Assembly (NCBI RefSeq): GCF_041295575.1 | Contig: NZ_CP160452.1 | Location: 1,488,001 to 1,552,000 of the forward strand | Direction: 5' to 3' | Source: Sporosarcina pasteurii | Lineage (GTDB): Bacteria > Bacillota > Bacilli > Bacillales_A > Planococcaceae | Length of the DNA: 64,000 bases | Shown: one piece after another, positions 43,488 through 52,395 of the stretch | Layout of the letters: every line of letters starts with the position of its first letter | Numbering within the stretch: position 1 is the first letter of the stretch | The notes under the pieces: generated by a model | Seen by the model: the letters and a program-made list of their open reading frames with translations, nothing else | What the model was told of the DNA's origin: nothing | Database searches by the model: none | Translations under genes and position numbers: made by a program

Positions 43488-44507
43488 ATGGCGAAATTAT
43501 TTGAATCATTTACAGTGAGAAACGTAACATTTAAAAATCGAATCGTGCAAGCACCAATGTGCATGTATTCAAGTCATCACGAAGATGGAAAAGTAGAAGA
43601 TTGGCATAAAACACATTACGCAAGCCGAGCGGTTGGGCAAGTTGGACTCATTATCGTAGAAGCAACTGCCGTTCATCCACAAGGTCGAATTTCCGCCCAA
43701 GATCTTGGGATATGGCAGGATGATCAAATTGATGGGCTAGCAGAAATTGTTCGACTGATGAAACAACATGGAGCAAAAACAGGCATCCAGTTAGCCCATG
43801 CCGGTCGAAAAGCAACAGTAGAAGGTGACATTTTCGCCCCTTCTCCAATTGCTTTCAGCGAAAACTATAAAACGCCTAATCAAATGACAGTCAATCAAAT
43901 TAAAGAACTAATCCAACACTTTAAAGAAGCGACAATTCACGCGAAAAAAGCAGGGTTCGATGTGATTGAACTTCATGCTGCACATGGCTATTTGATTAAT
44001 TCATTTTTATCACCTTTGACGAATAAACGAACGGATGATTATGGTGGTACTGCTGAAAATCGGTATCGTGTCTTACGTGAAATTATCGATGCAGTTCGTT
44101 CAGAATGGGAAGGCCCGTTATTTGTACGTATTTCCGCTCATGATTATGCTGATGGCGGTATGACAGCGGAACAATATGTAGAAATGACAAAGTGGATGAA
44201 ACAACAAACGGTAGATTTAATCGATGTCAGCTCGGGTGGTGTTGTACTAGCAAATATTGATACATTCCCAGGTTATCAAGTGGCACTCTCAGAAACAATT
44301 AAGCAAGGTACCGAGATTGAAACAGGTGCAGTCGGGCTTATTACGACAGGGATTCAAGCTGAGGAAATTTTGAAAAATAATCGTGCAGATTTAATTTTCC
44401 TCGGCCGAGAACTACTGCGGGACCCTTACTGGGCTTACAGAGCAGCAAAAGAATTGCGTACGGAAATTCAAGTCCCGAAACAATATGAACGTGGATGGCT
44501 TTTTTAA
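43488..44507 (+). CDS. namA: NADPH dehydrogenase NamA (old yellow enzyme, YqjM)
   Basis: A 339-residue FMN-containing ene-reductase that reduces alpha,beta-unsaturated carbonyls and nitro compounds in the cytoplasm. C25 in APMCMYSS corresponds to the redox-modulating cysteine of Yqj[20 protein letters not shown] and [11 protein letters not shown] are family signatures. The start at 43488 matches the YqjM N-terminus; GGGGG lies 11 bases upstream. It probably has its own promoter (TATACT at 43447-43452) and directly follows proI. Confidence 0.94.
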   Translation: MAKLFESFTVRNVTFKNRIVQAPMCMYSSHHEDGKVEDWHKTHYASRAVGQVGLIIVEATAVHPQGRISAQDLGIWQDDQIDGLAEIVRLMKQHGAKTGIQLAHAGRKATVEGDIFAPSPIAFSENYKTPNQMTVNQIKELIQHFKEATIHAKKAGFDVIELHAAHGYLINSFLSPLTNKRTDDYGGTAENRYRVLREIIDAVRSEWEGPLFVRISAHDYADGGMTAEQYVEMTKWMKQQTVDLIDVSSGGVVLANIDTFPGYQVALSETIKQGTEIETGAVGLITTGIQAEEILKNNRADLIFLGRELLRDPYWAYRAAKELRTEIQVPKQYERGWLF

Positions 44508-44574
44508 GCGATAGTCTCTTAATTTTGGTTCGACCTAGAATGTTGCTACTTCATAAGTTCTTAAATGGCAAACT

Positions 44575-44603
44575 CCTAACATCTAAATTAGATAGATGTT
44601 AGG
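44575..44603. terminator. Perfect 10-base stem-loop between namA and the iron chaperone gene
   Basis: CCTAACATCT and AGATGTTAGG enclose nine bases. Neither side has a good T run, so the terminator role is uncertain. Confidence 0.4.
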
Positions 44604-44645
44604 GGGTTGTCCTATGAAGTACTATCAGTGTGCTACGTTAGAACA

Positions 44646-45017
44646 TTATTTTCGCCAAAAAGTTGTACAATCTATTTTATCCTCAATATTAAATGCAATC
44701 ATTTTCTCGAGTAATGAATAATCAACAGAATCAGTCCATTTGATACGTATCAATTCCTTTGTATGGTCATACCCGGCCTGTTTAATATCGTCAGAAAAAC
44801 GTTCAATTACTACACTCTCAGGGGCAACAGACATATGATGTTTCGCAACGCTAAAGCCAATAATAAACGTACCATGGTCCGTAAACATCGGTTGATTCCA
44901 TTTCACAACCTGTTCTAAATTAGGAAACTGCTTTTTTATCCAACATAGGACTTCTTCCACTCGCTCCTTATGTTCTGGGTGATCAATTTTTGCTAAAAAC
45001 GCTTCGAAAACTTCCAT
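44646..45017 (-). CDS. DUF1801 frataxin-like iron chaperone (YdhG/Fra-like)
   Basis: A 123-residue protein of the DUF1801 group. B. subtilis YdhG (Fra) of this family acts as a bacterial frataxin, handing iron to the iron-sulfur machinery. Family-typical segments are WNQPMFTDHGTFIIGFSVAKHHMSV and IRIKWTDSVDYSLLEKMI. The start at 45017 is supported by AGGAGG six bases upstream. It is divergently flanked by namA and followed upstream by rnz on the same strand, 44 bases away. Confidence 0.8.
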   Translation of the reverse strand: MEVFEAFLAKIDHPEHKERVEEVLCWIKKQFPNLEQVVKWNQPMFTDHGTFIIGFSVAKHHMSVAPESVVIERFSDDIKQAGYDHTKELIRIKWTDSVDYSLLEKMIAFNIEDKIDCTTFWRK

Positions 45018-45060
45018 TATATTCCTCCTGAACATTTATTTGTAAACAAAACTGCTATGT

Positions 45061-46014
45061 TTATTCAGTGTTTTTTACTTCATTGAGTTTACCATCTCGC
45101 CATTCAAAGCATGCAAAGTCTTCTGCGATATAAATGTTTTCAAAAGTTTCTTGTCCTTGTTTCTTTAACTTCGCAATATCGCTCGGCAAGAAGCGTGCGC
45201 TAATATGGTTGGCGATCAGTGCGCTAGCATTTGCATTTTTAGCGACTTTGGCGGCATCACCAATCGTGGAATGTCCGTAATCTTTTGCCAGATTTCCAGT
45301 TTCATTATCAAATGTCGCTTCATGGACGACGATGTCTGCTTCTTCTGCCAATTCCACAGAAGCATCACAATATTTGGTGTCTCCAAGAATCGCAATCGTG
45401 AATCCTTGTTGTGGTTCTCCAGTAACATCTTCACTTAATACAACTTGCCCATCTGCTAATGTTACGTCTTGTCCTTCTTTTAAGTTTTTTAATAGAGGGC
45501 CTTTCGGTACTCCCGCGGCAAGCGCTTTTTCAATGAGCAATTTACCAGCCAGTGGTTTTTGTTCAATACGATAGCCAAAACAAGGAATAACATGTTCCAG
45601 TTTTTTTACACGAACTAGAAAATCTTCATCTTCAATGACAATGCCTTCTTCCGCGATTTCATGGATACACAGTTCATAGTTTAAATGGGTATTTGTCAAC
45701 TGTAATGTTGACCATAGCCATGTAGATAGTCCTGCAGGTCCGTAAATATCTAGCGGTTCATTGCCCCCTAGAAAAGAACGCGAACTGATTAAACCCGGCA
45801 AGCCAAATAAATGGTCGCCGTGTAAATGCGTAATGAATATCTTTTCGATTTTTCTTGGTTTTAATGAAGTATGTAAAATTTGATGTTGCGTAGCTTCTCC
45901 ACAGTCAAATAACCAGTATCCTCTTCCTTCTGCCGTTAAATTAACGATTAAAGCAGAAGTATTGCGTGTTTTCGATGGCATGCCTGCACCAGTACCCAGA
46001 AAATGTAAATCCAA
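45061..46014 (-). CDS. rnz: Ribonuclease Z
   Basis: RNase Z trims the 3' end of tRNA precursors that lack an encoded CCA. The 317-residue zinc-dependent MBL-fold enzyme has THLHGDHLFGLPG, and later HEATFDNE, YGHSTIGDAA and LIANHISARF. The exosite arm lies around residues 155-180. The TTG start at 46014 is chosen because GGAG is nine bases upstream and the protein then opens with the conserved LHFLGTGAGMPSKTRN; the TTG at 46023 lies right against the ribosome-binding site. Confidence 0.94.
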   Translation of the reverse strand: MDLHFLGTGAGMPSKTRNTSALIVNLTAEGRGYWLFDCGEATQHQILHTSLKPRKIEKIFITHLHGDHLFGLPGLISSRSFLGGNEPLDIYGPAGLSTWLWSTLQLTNTHLNYELCIHEIAEEGIVIEDEDFLVRVKKLEHVIPCFGYRIEQKPLAGKLLIEKALAAGVPKGPLLKNLKEGQDVTLADGQVVLSEDVTGEPQQGFTIAILGDTKYCDASVELAEEADIVVHEATFDNETGNLAKDYGHSTIGDAAKVAKNANASALIANHISARFLPSDIAKLKKQGQETFENIYIAEDFACFEWRDGKLNEVKNTE

Positions 46015-46161
46015 ATATTTCAACTCCTTTTTTCGTTCTATACATAGAATTAAACTTTAAAAACGGTTCGGTTGTCTTCATTATCATGCCAGATGCTAGT
46101 GTGACAAAGTACAACACATCACTCGCGTCATCTTTCACATAAAAATTAGCTTGCTTTGCTT

Positions 46162-47346
46162 TTAGTCATTCCCTCTTTTAATTGCATTTTGTCCAAATTT
46201 TTCATTTAAATTCGAAACAAGCCCTTCAATTTGTGCATCTTTTGCATGTTTTTCGTAATCATAAATGGACAGTTGCTCATACAATTCATTCAGTGGAATG
46301 ACATTTGAAATTGTAATTCCTAGAAGACGTACTGGCTCATGGTCCCAGTGCGTTGTAAAAAGGTTTTTCGCTTCCTCATAAATTTGCTCTTCTTTAAAAA
46401 TCGGGTTTAATACTGTTCGACTTCTCGTCTGATTTTGCCAATCTGCTGTACGAATTTGAATCATGATCACCGTACCAGCTAATTGTTGTTTATTGAGACG
46501 AATCGCAACTTTATTTGCAAGCCATTTAAACGTTTCTAAACAAGCTTCTAAGTCAGTTTCATCTATTGGCAATGTTGTAGAACTTCCAACACTTTTTCTT
46601 TCATTTGCTGCTTCCGGGTCAACGGGTCGATGGTCAATTCCATTAGCCCGCTCTCTAAGTCGGACACCATTTTTCCCAAGTGCGGACTTGATCGTTAGTT
46701 CATTCGCATTCGCCAACTCACCAATTGTATGGATTTTCAATTCCACTAATTTCTTCTCCGTACTTTCCCCTATTCCATGCATGTCGATAACGGGAAGTGA
46801 CCAAAGCACCTTTTTAATTTCACGTTTCCGTAAAATTGTAATGCCCATTGGCTTTTTCATATCAGAAGCAGTTTTGGCTAAAAATTTATTCGGGGCTATG
46901 CCAATGGAACAAGGTAAATCGAGTTCTTGCAAAATCCGTTGTTGGATGTTCTTTGTTATCGCCCTAGCATTTGTTAATCCACCAATATCAGTGATATCCA
47001 CATAGGCTTCGTCAATAGATACCGGTTCAACTAACTCAGTATAAGAACGTAATATGTCAAAAACCGCTGATGAAGCGATTCTATATTTTTCAAAATCGGG
47101 CGGAACGATGACCAATTCGGGACAAAGTCGTCTTGCTTCTCCTACAGTCATCGTTGTATACACACCGAATGCCCTTGCTTCATAAGAGCAAGTCACAAGA
47201 ATGCCTCGCCGTTGCTGTGGATTCCCTGCAACGGCGAGTGGAATGCCTTTTAGAGAAGGATCGTATGCTTGTTCAACAGACGCAAAAAAGCTATTCATAT
47301 CGACGTGTAAAATCACTCTTGCTCTTGTTTGACTGTTTTTCCGCAT
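46162..47346 (-). CDS. dinB: DNA polymerase IV (DinB, YqjH-like)
   Basis: A 394-residue Y-family translesion polymerase. The catalytic acidic residues are in HVDMNSFFASVEQAYDP and PVSIDEAYVDITD; the thumb HhH region has VIDMHGIGESTEKKL. QLSIYDYEK near the C-terminus could be a beta-clamp motif. AAGGAG lies eight bases before ATG 47346. No LexA box is visible in the short upstream gap, unlike uvrX at 37157. The position next to rnz matches B. subtilis yqjH. Confidence 0.94.
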   Translation of the reverse strand: MRKNSQTRARVILHVDMNSFFASVEQAYDPSLKGIPLAVAGNPQQRRGILVTCSYEARAFGVYTTMTVGEARRLCPELVIVPPDFEKYRIASSAVFDILRSYTELVEPVSIDEAYVDITDIGGLTNARAITKNIQQRILQELDLPCSIGIAPNKFLAKTASDMKKPMGITILRKREIKKVLWSLPVIDMHGIGESTEKKLVELKIHTIGELANANELTIKSALGKNGVRLRERANGIDHRPVDPEAANERKSVGSSTTLPIDETDLEACLETFKWLANKVAIRLNKQQLAGTVIMIQIRTADWQNQTRSRTVLNPIFKEEQIYEEAKNLFTTHWDHEPVRLLGITISNVIPLNELYEQLSIYDYEKHAKDAQIEGLVSNLNEKFGQNAIKRGND

Positions 47347-47363
47347 CAGTTCCGCTCCTTCCC

Positions 47364-47394
47364 GAAAAACAGCCGAACAGATTGCTCTGCTCGG
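47364..47394 (-). terminator. Terminator of cheW
   Basis: GCCGAGCAG and CTGTTCGGC on the minus strand (one mismatch) with a six-base loop, then GTTTTTC. Confidence 0.75.
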
Positions 47395-47402
47395 CCATAA
47401 CT

Positions 47403-47879
47403 TTATTTTGCTTCTGAAATTTTCGCTTCAACATAAGCGCCAATTTCATTCATCCCTGAAAGTGTTTGTGCCAACACATTAGGGTCTACTACTGTAATCA
47501 TACGTGCTTTTAAATTTGCCACTGCTGTAAAATAAGGCGTTTTGGAATAAACTTTTAATGCCGAATCCGTTAATGAGTTGTTCGGAATATCTATAATTTC
47601 TTTTGCATCAAGGACCAATAAACCAATTGTTAATACACCCGTCTGAACGACAACAACGCGTGTTTCATCTTGAATTTTGGCACTTCGATCATATAAGATT
47701 TTCTCAAAATCGAAAATCGGCACCAGTTCACCGCGAATGTTCATTAATCCAAGTACAAAGTCTGGCAAATGCGGAATTGGATTGACCTGCTCTAACCGTT
47801 CAATTGAAACGATCGAATCGACAGGAATGGCATACTCTTCATTGCCACATTGGACGATGACCGCTTTAAGTTCATCCAT
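47403..47879 (-). CDS. cheW: CheW-like chemotaxis coupling protein
   Basis: A 158-residue single CheW domain. CheW bridges chemoreceptors and the CheA kinase at the membrane. It has the typical MNIRGELVPIFDFEKIL and DAKEIIDIPNN, and a C-terminal region with LKARMITVVDPNVLAQ. Its ribosome-binding site GGAGGCG lies in the last codons of the M20 peptidase gene, 3 bases away, so it is the last gene of the mce-yqjD-yqjE transcript. No other chemotaxis gene is in the window. B. subtilis has no cheW at this locus. Confidence 0.88.
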   Translation of the reverse strand: MDELKAVIVQCGNEEYAIPVDSIVSIERLEQVNPIPHLPDFVLGLMNIRGELVPIFDFEKILYDRSAKIQDETRVVVVQTGVLTIGLLVLDAKEIIDIPNNSLTDSALKVYSKTPYFTAVANLKARMITVVDPNVLAQTLSGMNEIGAYVEAKISEAK

Positions 47880-47882
47880 TGT

Positions 47883-49016
47883 TTACGCCTCCTTTGGCGT
47901 ATTTGCGGTTACTTGAACAATTTCAATTAATAATTCGGTAAGTTTCTCTAACTCTTCAACTGGCATACGTTCGTTCGTTGTATGAATTTCTTCATAACCG
48001 ACAGACAACGTTACAGTTGGGATTCCGGCTCCGTTGAACACATTACCATCACTTCCGCCACCGCTCGTAAGTAACTCAGGTGTTCTCCCAATATTTTTTA
48101 TTGCGCGCATTGCTGTTTGAACAACTGGTTCATCTTCCGTAAAACTAAAACCTGGATACATATGTTGGATTTCAAGATTCACGCCACCACCCATTTCCTC
48201 GGCTATCCGTGAAAATGTTGTTTCCATATGTTCAAGTTGTTGATCTAACTTTTCTTTCTGTATGGAGCGTGCTTCTGCAACAATCGTTACTTCGTCACAC
48301 ACAATATTTGTCGCTTTGCCGCCATGGAAGCTACCAATATTCGCGGTTGTTTCTTCATCAATACGACCTAACCTCATCGCAGCAATCGATTTTGCTGCAA
48401 TGTTAATCGCAGAAACGCCCTTTTCCGGCGCAACGCCTGCATGTGCAGTCTTCCCATGAATCGTCGCCCAAATTTTCGCTTGAAATGGTGCAGCTGTGAC
48501 AATTCCGCCAACTTTACCGTCACTATCTACAGCATAACCATATTTCGACGTAATCAGCTTAGGATCCATCTCTTTTGCACCGACAAGTCCACTTTCTTCT
48601 CCTGCGGTAATGATGAACTGAATATCTCCATGCGCTATGTTTTTCTCTTTAACGACACGCATCATTTCAAATAGTGCTGCAATCCCCGCTTTATCATCCG
48701 CGCCAAGAATTGTCGTCCCATCTGAATAGATGTAACCATCTTCACGTAGTTCTGGTTTAATGCCTAGCCCAGGAACAACTGTATCCATATGACAGGTAAA
48801 ATAAATCGGATCTGCACCGGCTACGGTTCCTTTCATGGACGCGATTAAATTACCTGCACCGTGCCCACTACGCTCAGCAGAATCATCTTCTACAACATCA
48901 AAACCGAGTGCTGTCATTTTTCCCTTTAAAATATCGGCTATTTTTCGTTCATGTTTCGTTTCTGAATCAATTTGAACGAGTTCAAAAAACTCGTTTATTA
49001 GTCTATCTTTATTCAT
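47883..49016 (-). CDS. yqjE: M20 metallopeptidase, PepT-like (YqjE)
   Basis: A 377-residue zinc peptidase of the M20 family similar to peptidase T (tripeptidase) and B. subtilis YqjE. Metal and catalytic residues are in FTCHMDTVVPG, LGADDKAGIAALFEMM and ITAGEESGLVGAKEMD; the dimerisation domain follows with TIHGKTAHAGVAPEKG. ATAAGGAG precedes ATG 49016. It lies 12 bases after the carboxyltransferase gene, matching the yqjD-yqjE order. Confidence 0.88.
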   Translation of the reverse strand: MNKDRLINEFFELVQIDSETKHERKIADILKGKMTALGFDVVEDDSAERSGHGAGNLIASMKGTVAGADPIYFTCHMDTVVPGLGIKPELREDGYIYSDGTTILGADDKAGIAALFEMMRVVKEKNIAHGDIQFIITAGEESGLVGAKEMDPKLITSKYGYAVDSDGKVGGIVTAAPFQAKIWATIHGKTAHAGVAPEKGVSAINIAAKSIAAMRLGRIDEETTANIGSFHGGKATNIVCDEVTIVAEARSIQKEKLDQQLEHMETTFSRIAEEMGGGVNLEIQHMYPGFSFTEDEPVVQTAMRAIKNIGRTPELLTSGGGSDGNVFNGAGIPTVTLSVGYEEIHTTNERMPVEELEKLTELLIEIVQVTANTPKEA

Positions 49017-49028
49017 CTTTAAAACTCC

Positions 49029-50576
49029 TTATAACGGAATATTCCCGTGCTTTTTCTTAGGTCTTGTTTCTTTTTTATTCCGCATCATATCTAGCGCTTG
49101 AATTAACTTCACACGTGTTTCGCGTGGGTCAATCACATCATCAACCATACCATGAGAAGCAGCCACATATGGATTTGCAAATTTCTCGCGATATTCTTCA
49201 ATTTTTTCAGCTCGTGTTGCTTCTGGGTCATCCGAGTTCGCAATATCTCTTGCGAAAATAATATTTGCCGCTCCTTCAGGTCCCATTACCGCAATTTCTG
49301 CATTTGGCCAAGCGAACACAACATCCGCACCAATTGATTTTGAATTTAGAGCCACATAAGCACCGCCAAATGCTTTTCGTAAAATGACGGTCATTTTTGG
49401 AACCGTAGCTTCTGAGTAAGCATATAAAATTTTCGCACCGTGACGAATGATACCGCCGTGCTCTTGTTTAACACCCGGGAAAAAACCACTCACATCTTCA
49501 AATGTAATAATTGGAATGTTGAATGCATCACAAAAGCGAATGAAACGTGCCCCTTTATCTGACGAATCAATATCAAGTCCACCCGCCATGACGCGCGGCT
49601 GGTTACATACAAGACCGACAGTCTCCCCTTTTATACGTGCCAGTCCAATGACGATATTTTTCGCAAATTCAGGTTGCACTTCCATAAAAGAATCTTCATC
49701 GACTACTTGCTCGACTACTCTTCGGATATCATAAGGACGAATGCCTTCATATGGGACAACATCTGCTAAATCTGGACGATAATCATCTGTTTCATCGTAT
49801 GGGATTCTTGGCGGTTTTTCTTCATTATTTTGAGGTAAGTAAGATAATAATTGTCGTACGCTTTGTAAGACCGTTTTCTCATCCTCTCCTCTAAAGTGAG
49901 CATTTCCACTAATCCCATTATGTACTTTCGAACCGCCTAGCGCTTCAGATGATATTTTCTCACCAGTAACTGTCTCAATCACTTTTGGTCCTGTAATAAA
50001 CATTTGGCTCGTCTTATCCGTCATAAAGACAAAGTCTGTAATGGCAGGTGAATAAACAGCCCCACCAGCGCATGGGCCTAAAATCACTGAAATTTGTGGA
50101 ATGACACCAGAGTAAATGGCATTGCGGTAAAAAATTTCGCCATATCCATCCAATGACACAACGCGTTCTTGGATTCGTGCACCTCCAGAATCATTCAAAC
50201 CGATAAAAGGAGCACCATTTTTCGCGGCTAAATCCATCACATTCGCAATTTTCATCGCATGCATTTCTCCAAGTGCCCCGCCAAAAACAGTGAAATCTTG
50301 TGAGAATAAATAAATCGGCTTCCCGTTTATTTTCCCATACCCGGTGACCACACCATCACCCGGACCAACTTGTGAGTCCATGCCGAAATCACGCGTTCGA
50401 TGTGTCACAAATGGATTTAATTCAACAAATGTACCTTTATCAAGCAAAAGTTCGATACGTTCACGAGCGGTTAGTTTACCTTTTTCATGTTGTTTCTCTA
50501 TGCGCTCGTCTCCGCCCCCCAGCTCGATTTGCCTTCTTTTGTCATATAGTTCATTTATTTTATCATAAATATCCAT
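49029..50576 (-). CDS. yqjD: Acyl-CoA carboxylase carboxyltransferase subunit (propionyl-CoA carboxylase beta, YqjD)
   Basis: A 515-residue biotin-dependent carboxyltransferase that loads CO2 from carboxybiotin onto an acyl-CoA, probably propionyl-CoA. It has the two crotonase-like halves, with the oxyanion-hole segments LNDSGGARIQERV and GPCAGGAVYSPA in the first and RKAFGGAYVALNS in the second. The start overlaps the mce end region, 3 bases apart. Epimerase next door and methylmalonyl-CoA mutase 5 kb away support a propionate role. The biotin carboxylase/BCCP partner is not in the window; a decarboxylase role is less likely. Confidence 0.9.
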   Translation of the reverse strand: MDIYDKINELYDKRRQIELGGGDERIEKQHEKGKLTARERIELLLDKGTFVELNPFVTHRTRDFGMDSQVGPGDGVVTGYGKINGKPIYLFSQDFTVFGGALGEMHAMKIANVMDLAAKNGAPFIGLNDSGGARIQERVVSLDGYGEIFYRNAIYSGVIPQISVILGPCAGGAVYSPAITDFVFMTDKTSQMFITGPKVIETVTGEKISSEALGGSKVHNGISGNAHFRGEDEKTVLQSVRQLLSYLPQNNEEKPPRIPYDETDDYRPDLADVVPYEGIRPYDIRRVVEQVVDEDSFMEVQPEFAKNIVIGLARIKGETVGLVCNQPRVMAGGLDIDSSDKGARFIRFCDAFNIPIITFEDVSGFFPGVKQEHGGIIRHGAKILYAYSEATVPKMTVILRKAFGGAYVALNSKSIGADVVFAWPNAEIAVMGPEGAANIIFARDIANSDDPEATRAEKIEEYREKFANPYVAASHGMVDDVIDPRETRVKLIQALDMMRNKKETRPKKKHGNIPL

Positions 50577-50579
50577 TTC

Positions 50580-50990
50580 TCATTCCCCCATTGTTGTCTT
50601 TTCACAAAGTTCATAAAGTACCCCGTACGATGATTTTGGATGCAAAAATGCAACCTCAGCACCGCCTGCACCCCTCTTTGGTTCATCTTGTAATAAACGA
50701 ACACCATGTTCTTTTAACTCTTGCATACGCATTCGAATATTTTCAACCCCAAATGCAATATGATGGACGCCTTCTCCGCGCTTTTCAATAAACTTCGCTA
50801 CAGGTCCATCTTCTGCGGTTGCTTCAAGTAACTCTAATTTAACATTTCCCGCGTCAATAAATGCAACGCGTACTTTTTGAGAAGCTACTTCTTCTATCGC
50901 TAGCAGCTTTAAACCGAGCGTTTCTATATAATAAGGTAACGCTTTCTCGATACTATGTACGGCTATGCCAATATGGTCAACATTCTTCAC
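50580..50990 (-). CDS. mce: Methylmalonyl-CoA epimerase
   Basis: A 136-residue glyoxalase-fold enzyme that converts (S)- to (R)-methylmalonyl-CoA for the mutase. Metal ligands fit H in VDHIGIAVHS, H in GVHHIAFGV and E in VLYELCEK. The GTG start at 50990 is chosen for its ribosome-binding site, a run of G upstream; the longer frame to 51020 lacks one. It is the first gene of an operon with yqjD, yqjE and cheW, equivalent to B. subtilis yqjC. Confidence 0.92.
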   Translation of the reverse strand: MKNVDHIGIAVHSIEKALPYYIETLGLKLLAIEEVASQKVRVAFIDAGNVKLELLEATAEDGPVAKFIEKRGEGVHHIAFGVENIRMRMQELKEHGVRLLQDEPKRGAGGAEVAFLHPKSSYGVLYELCEKTTMGE

Positions 50991-51044
50991 TCTAATCCCC
51001 CCCCTATCCTTATTGTACATTTTAATTGGTAAAACTGCTAGCAG

Positions 51045-51072
51045 TTGTGAAATTTGTGTTTTCTGTTAAAAT
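51045..51072 (+). promoter_or_regulatory. Promoter of prli42
   Basis: TTGTGA (51045-51050), a 16-base spacer and TAAAAT (51067-51072), 34 bases before the start codon. Confidence 0.5.
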
Positions 51073-51105
51073 GAGAGTAAATAACGAGCGTAAGGGGTAT
51101 GAACA

Positions 51106-51198
51106 ATGAGTAATAAAAACATTCAAAAGTGGATCGTATACATTATGATTGGCTTAATGTTGCTATCTGGTCTCGGTATGGGACTAAGCATGATGTAA
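51106..51198 (+). CDS. prli42: Stressosome-associated miniprotein Prli42
   Basis: A 30-residue membrane miniprotein encoded behind TAAGGGG. It has a basic start (SNKNIQKWIVYIMIGLML) and one hydrophobic helix ending in SGLGMGLSMM. Length, the xNKxxQKxxVYxM pattern and the location next to brxB and mce match Prli42, which in Listeria anchors the stressosome to the membrane and is needed for oxidative-stress sensing. It is transcribed divergently from mce with its own promoter and terminator. No stressosome gene is in the window. Confidence 0.82.
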   Translation: MSNKNIQKWIVYIMIGLMLLSGLGMGLSMM

Positions 51199-51260
51199 CG
51201 CTAAGAAAATGATATCACAATCTGATTGAGCAATTTTTTAGTAGGTATAGGCATAAATAA

Positions 51261-51312
51261 AAAACTGTCCGATCTTGCTATTTTTGGTAGCAAGAGCACG
51301 AACAGTTTTTTT
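51261..51312. terminator. Bidirectional terminator between prli42 and brxB
   Basis: Arms AAAACTGTCC...CTTGCTA and TAGCAAG...GAACAGTTTT form a long stem with a short internal mismatch; T/A runs flank both ends. Confidence 0.85.
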
Positions 51313-51376
51313 GTTGTAATATGTAATATCTCATGACCACATAAGAAATAACACTTACCTATTTAATCGGTTTATT

Positions 51377-51817
51377 TTAGACTATTTCGCAGTGTTCCTC
51401 GAAGTGGCTTTGTAAGTTATTTACAACTGACATCGGGTCATGCCCCTCTATTTCATAACGACCAACTTCTGCAACTAATTTTCCGTCTTTCAAAAGTGCA
51501 AACGATGGTGAAGAAGGTAGATGATCATCACCGAAATGCATACGCATTTGTGCTGTTGCTTCTTTATCTTGCCCAGCAAATACTGTCACGAGGTGATCCG
51601 GTCGTTTATCATAATGAACCGCATGCTGTGCTGCAGGACGAGCGATACCACCCGCGCAACCACAAACTGAGTTAATCATAACGAGCATAGTACCAGAACG
51701 TTTTACAGCCTCTTCAACCTGTTCTGCTGTTGTTAATTGTTCATATCCAATCGCGTCCATTTCAGAACGTGCTCGATTTACAGTTTCAGTCATTAATAGA
51801 TTAAAATCCATACCCAT
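51377..51817 (-). CDS. brxB: Bacilliredoxin BrxB (YqiW/YphP family)
   Basis: A 146-residue thioredoxin-fold protein that removes bacillithiol from mixed disulfides in the cytoplasm. It has the CGC active site C52-G-C54 in [15 protein letters not shown], and later [12 protein letters not shown] and [11 protein letters not shown], the family's metal/dimer segments. ATG 51817 has AAAGGAG ten bases upstream; ATG 51811 is an alternative. The position near mce fits B. subtilis yqiW. Confidence 0.93.
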   Translation of the reverse strand: MGMDFNLLMTETVNRARSEMDAIGYEQLTTAEQVEEAVKRSGTMLVMINSVCGCAGGIARPAAQHAVHYDKRPDHLVTVFAGQDKEATAQMRMHFGDDHLPSSPSFALLKDGKLVAEVGRYEIEGHDPMSVVNNLQSHFEEHCEIV

Positions 51818-52010
51818 ATTAACCAAGCTCCTTTCATTCTTTCATTGTAATCATAACAGGAGCCGTGTTGACATGCAAAAGACTTGCAGTTAGATTAATT
51901 TTTAAAATTTGAACGAGCGTTTCCCTACAGTATTAAACTCATTACCTATACTCATTTGACAGCTATTAATCAATCACGTATGGTAATAGATAGAAGCATA
52001 AACTAAATGT

Positions 52011-52230
52011 ACACCCTCGTTAGGTGAGGCTCCTGCATGGAGATACGCTGCTGCCCAGAAATGTCGAAAGACTCCAATGGGTCAACAGAAACCATCGACT
52101 TAAGGTGGTTTTTAATGTAGCTGGAAACTATTGCCTATGCCATGCAGTGCTAAAGCTCTACGAAGGAGGTTTATTCACTGTTTATTTATTAATTGTTGAA
52201 CACCTTTCTTTCGTAGAGAGGTGTTTTTTA
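52011..52230 (+). ncRNA. M-box (ykoK) magnesium riboswitch upstream of mgtE
   Basis: The aptamer shows the conserved CTCGTTAGGTGAGGCTCCTG, ATACGCTGCTGCCCA, AATGTCGAAAGAC and GGGTCAACAGAAA boxes (about 52013-52166). CTCTACGAA (52156-52164) can pair with TTCGTAGAG (52210-52218) as antiterminator. The alternative terminator is AACACCT/AGGTGTT (52199-52225) followed by six T. High magnesium should stop transcription before mgtE. Between 51827 and 52010 no gene is seen. Confidence 0.95.
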
Positions 52231-52395
52231 CTTTTCTTTAATTATTTTTATAGAAAGAAGTGATGGGAATGAGTCGAACAAGTCAATCAGAGCCCCCCAG
52301 TAGGGATATTTTAACAGCTACTTCTCAAAAACTTTACATTCATTCTGCTCCCCCATTTGTCATGAAGGAGCGGATGCTTTAAGGAGGTCATTTTC

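Noticed and set aside
44612..44719. 35-codon plus-strand frame starting MKYYQCATLEHYF behind GTTAGGGGG
   Set aside because: It runs antisense into the 3' end of the DUF1801 gene and has no recognisable homology or terminator of its own.
52024..52263. 79-codon plus-strand frame over the mgtE leader
   Set aside because: It lies exactly on the conserved M-box aptamer and its terminator, which fully explain the sequence.
52263..52382. 39-codon frame between the M-box terminator and mgtE
   Set aside because: Poor ribosome-binding site, no resemblance to the missing MgtE N-domain or to any known leader peptide; kept only as a note.
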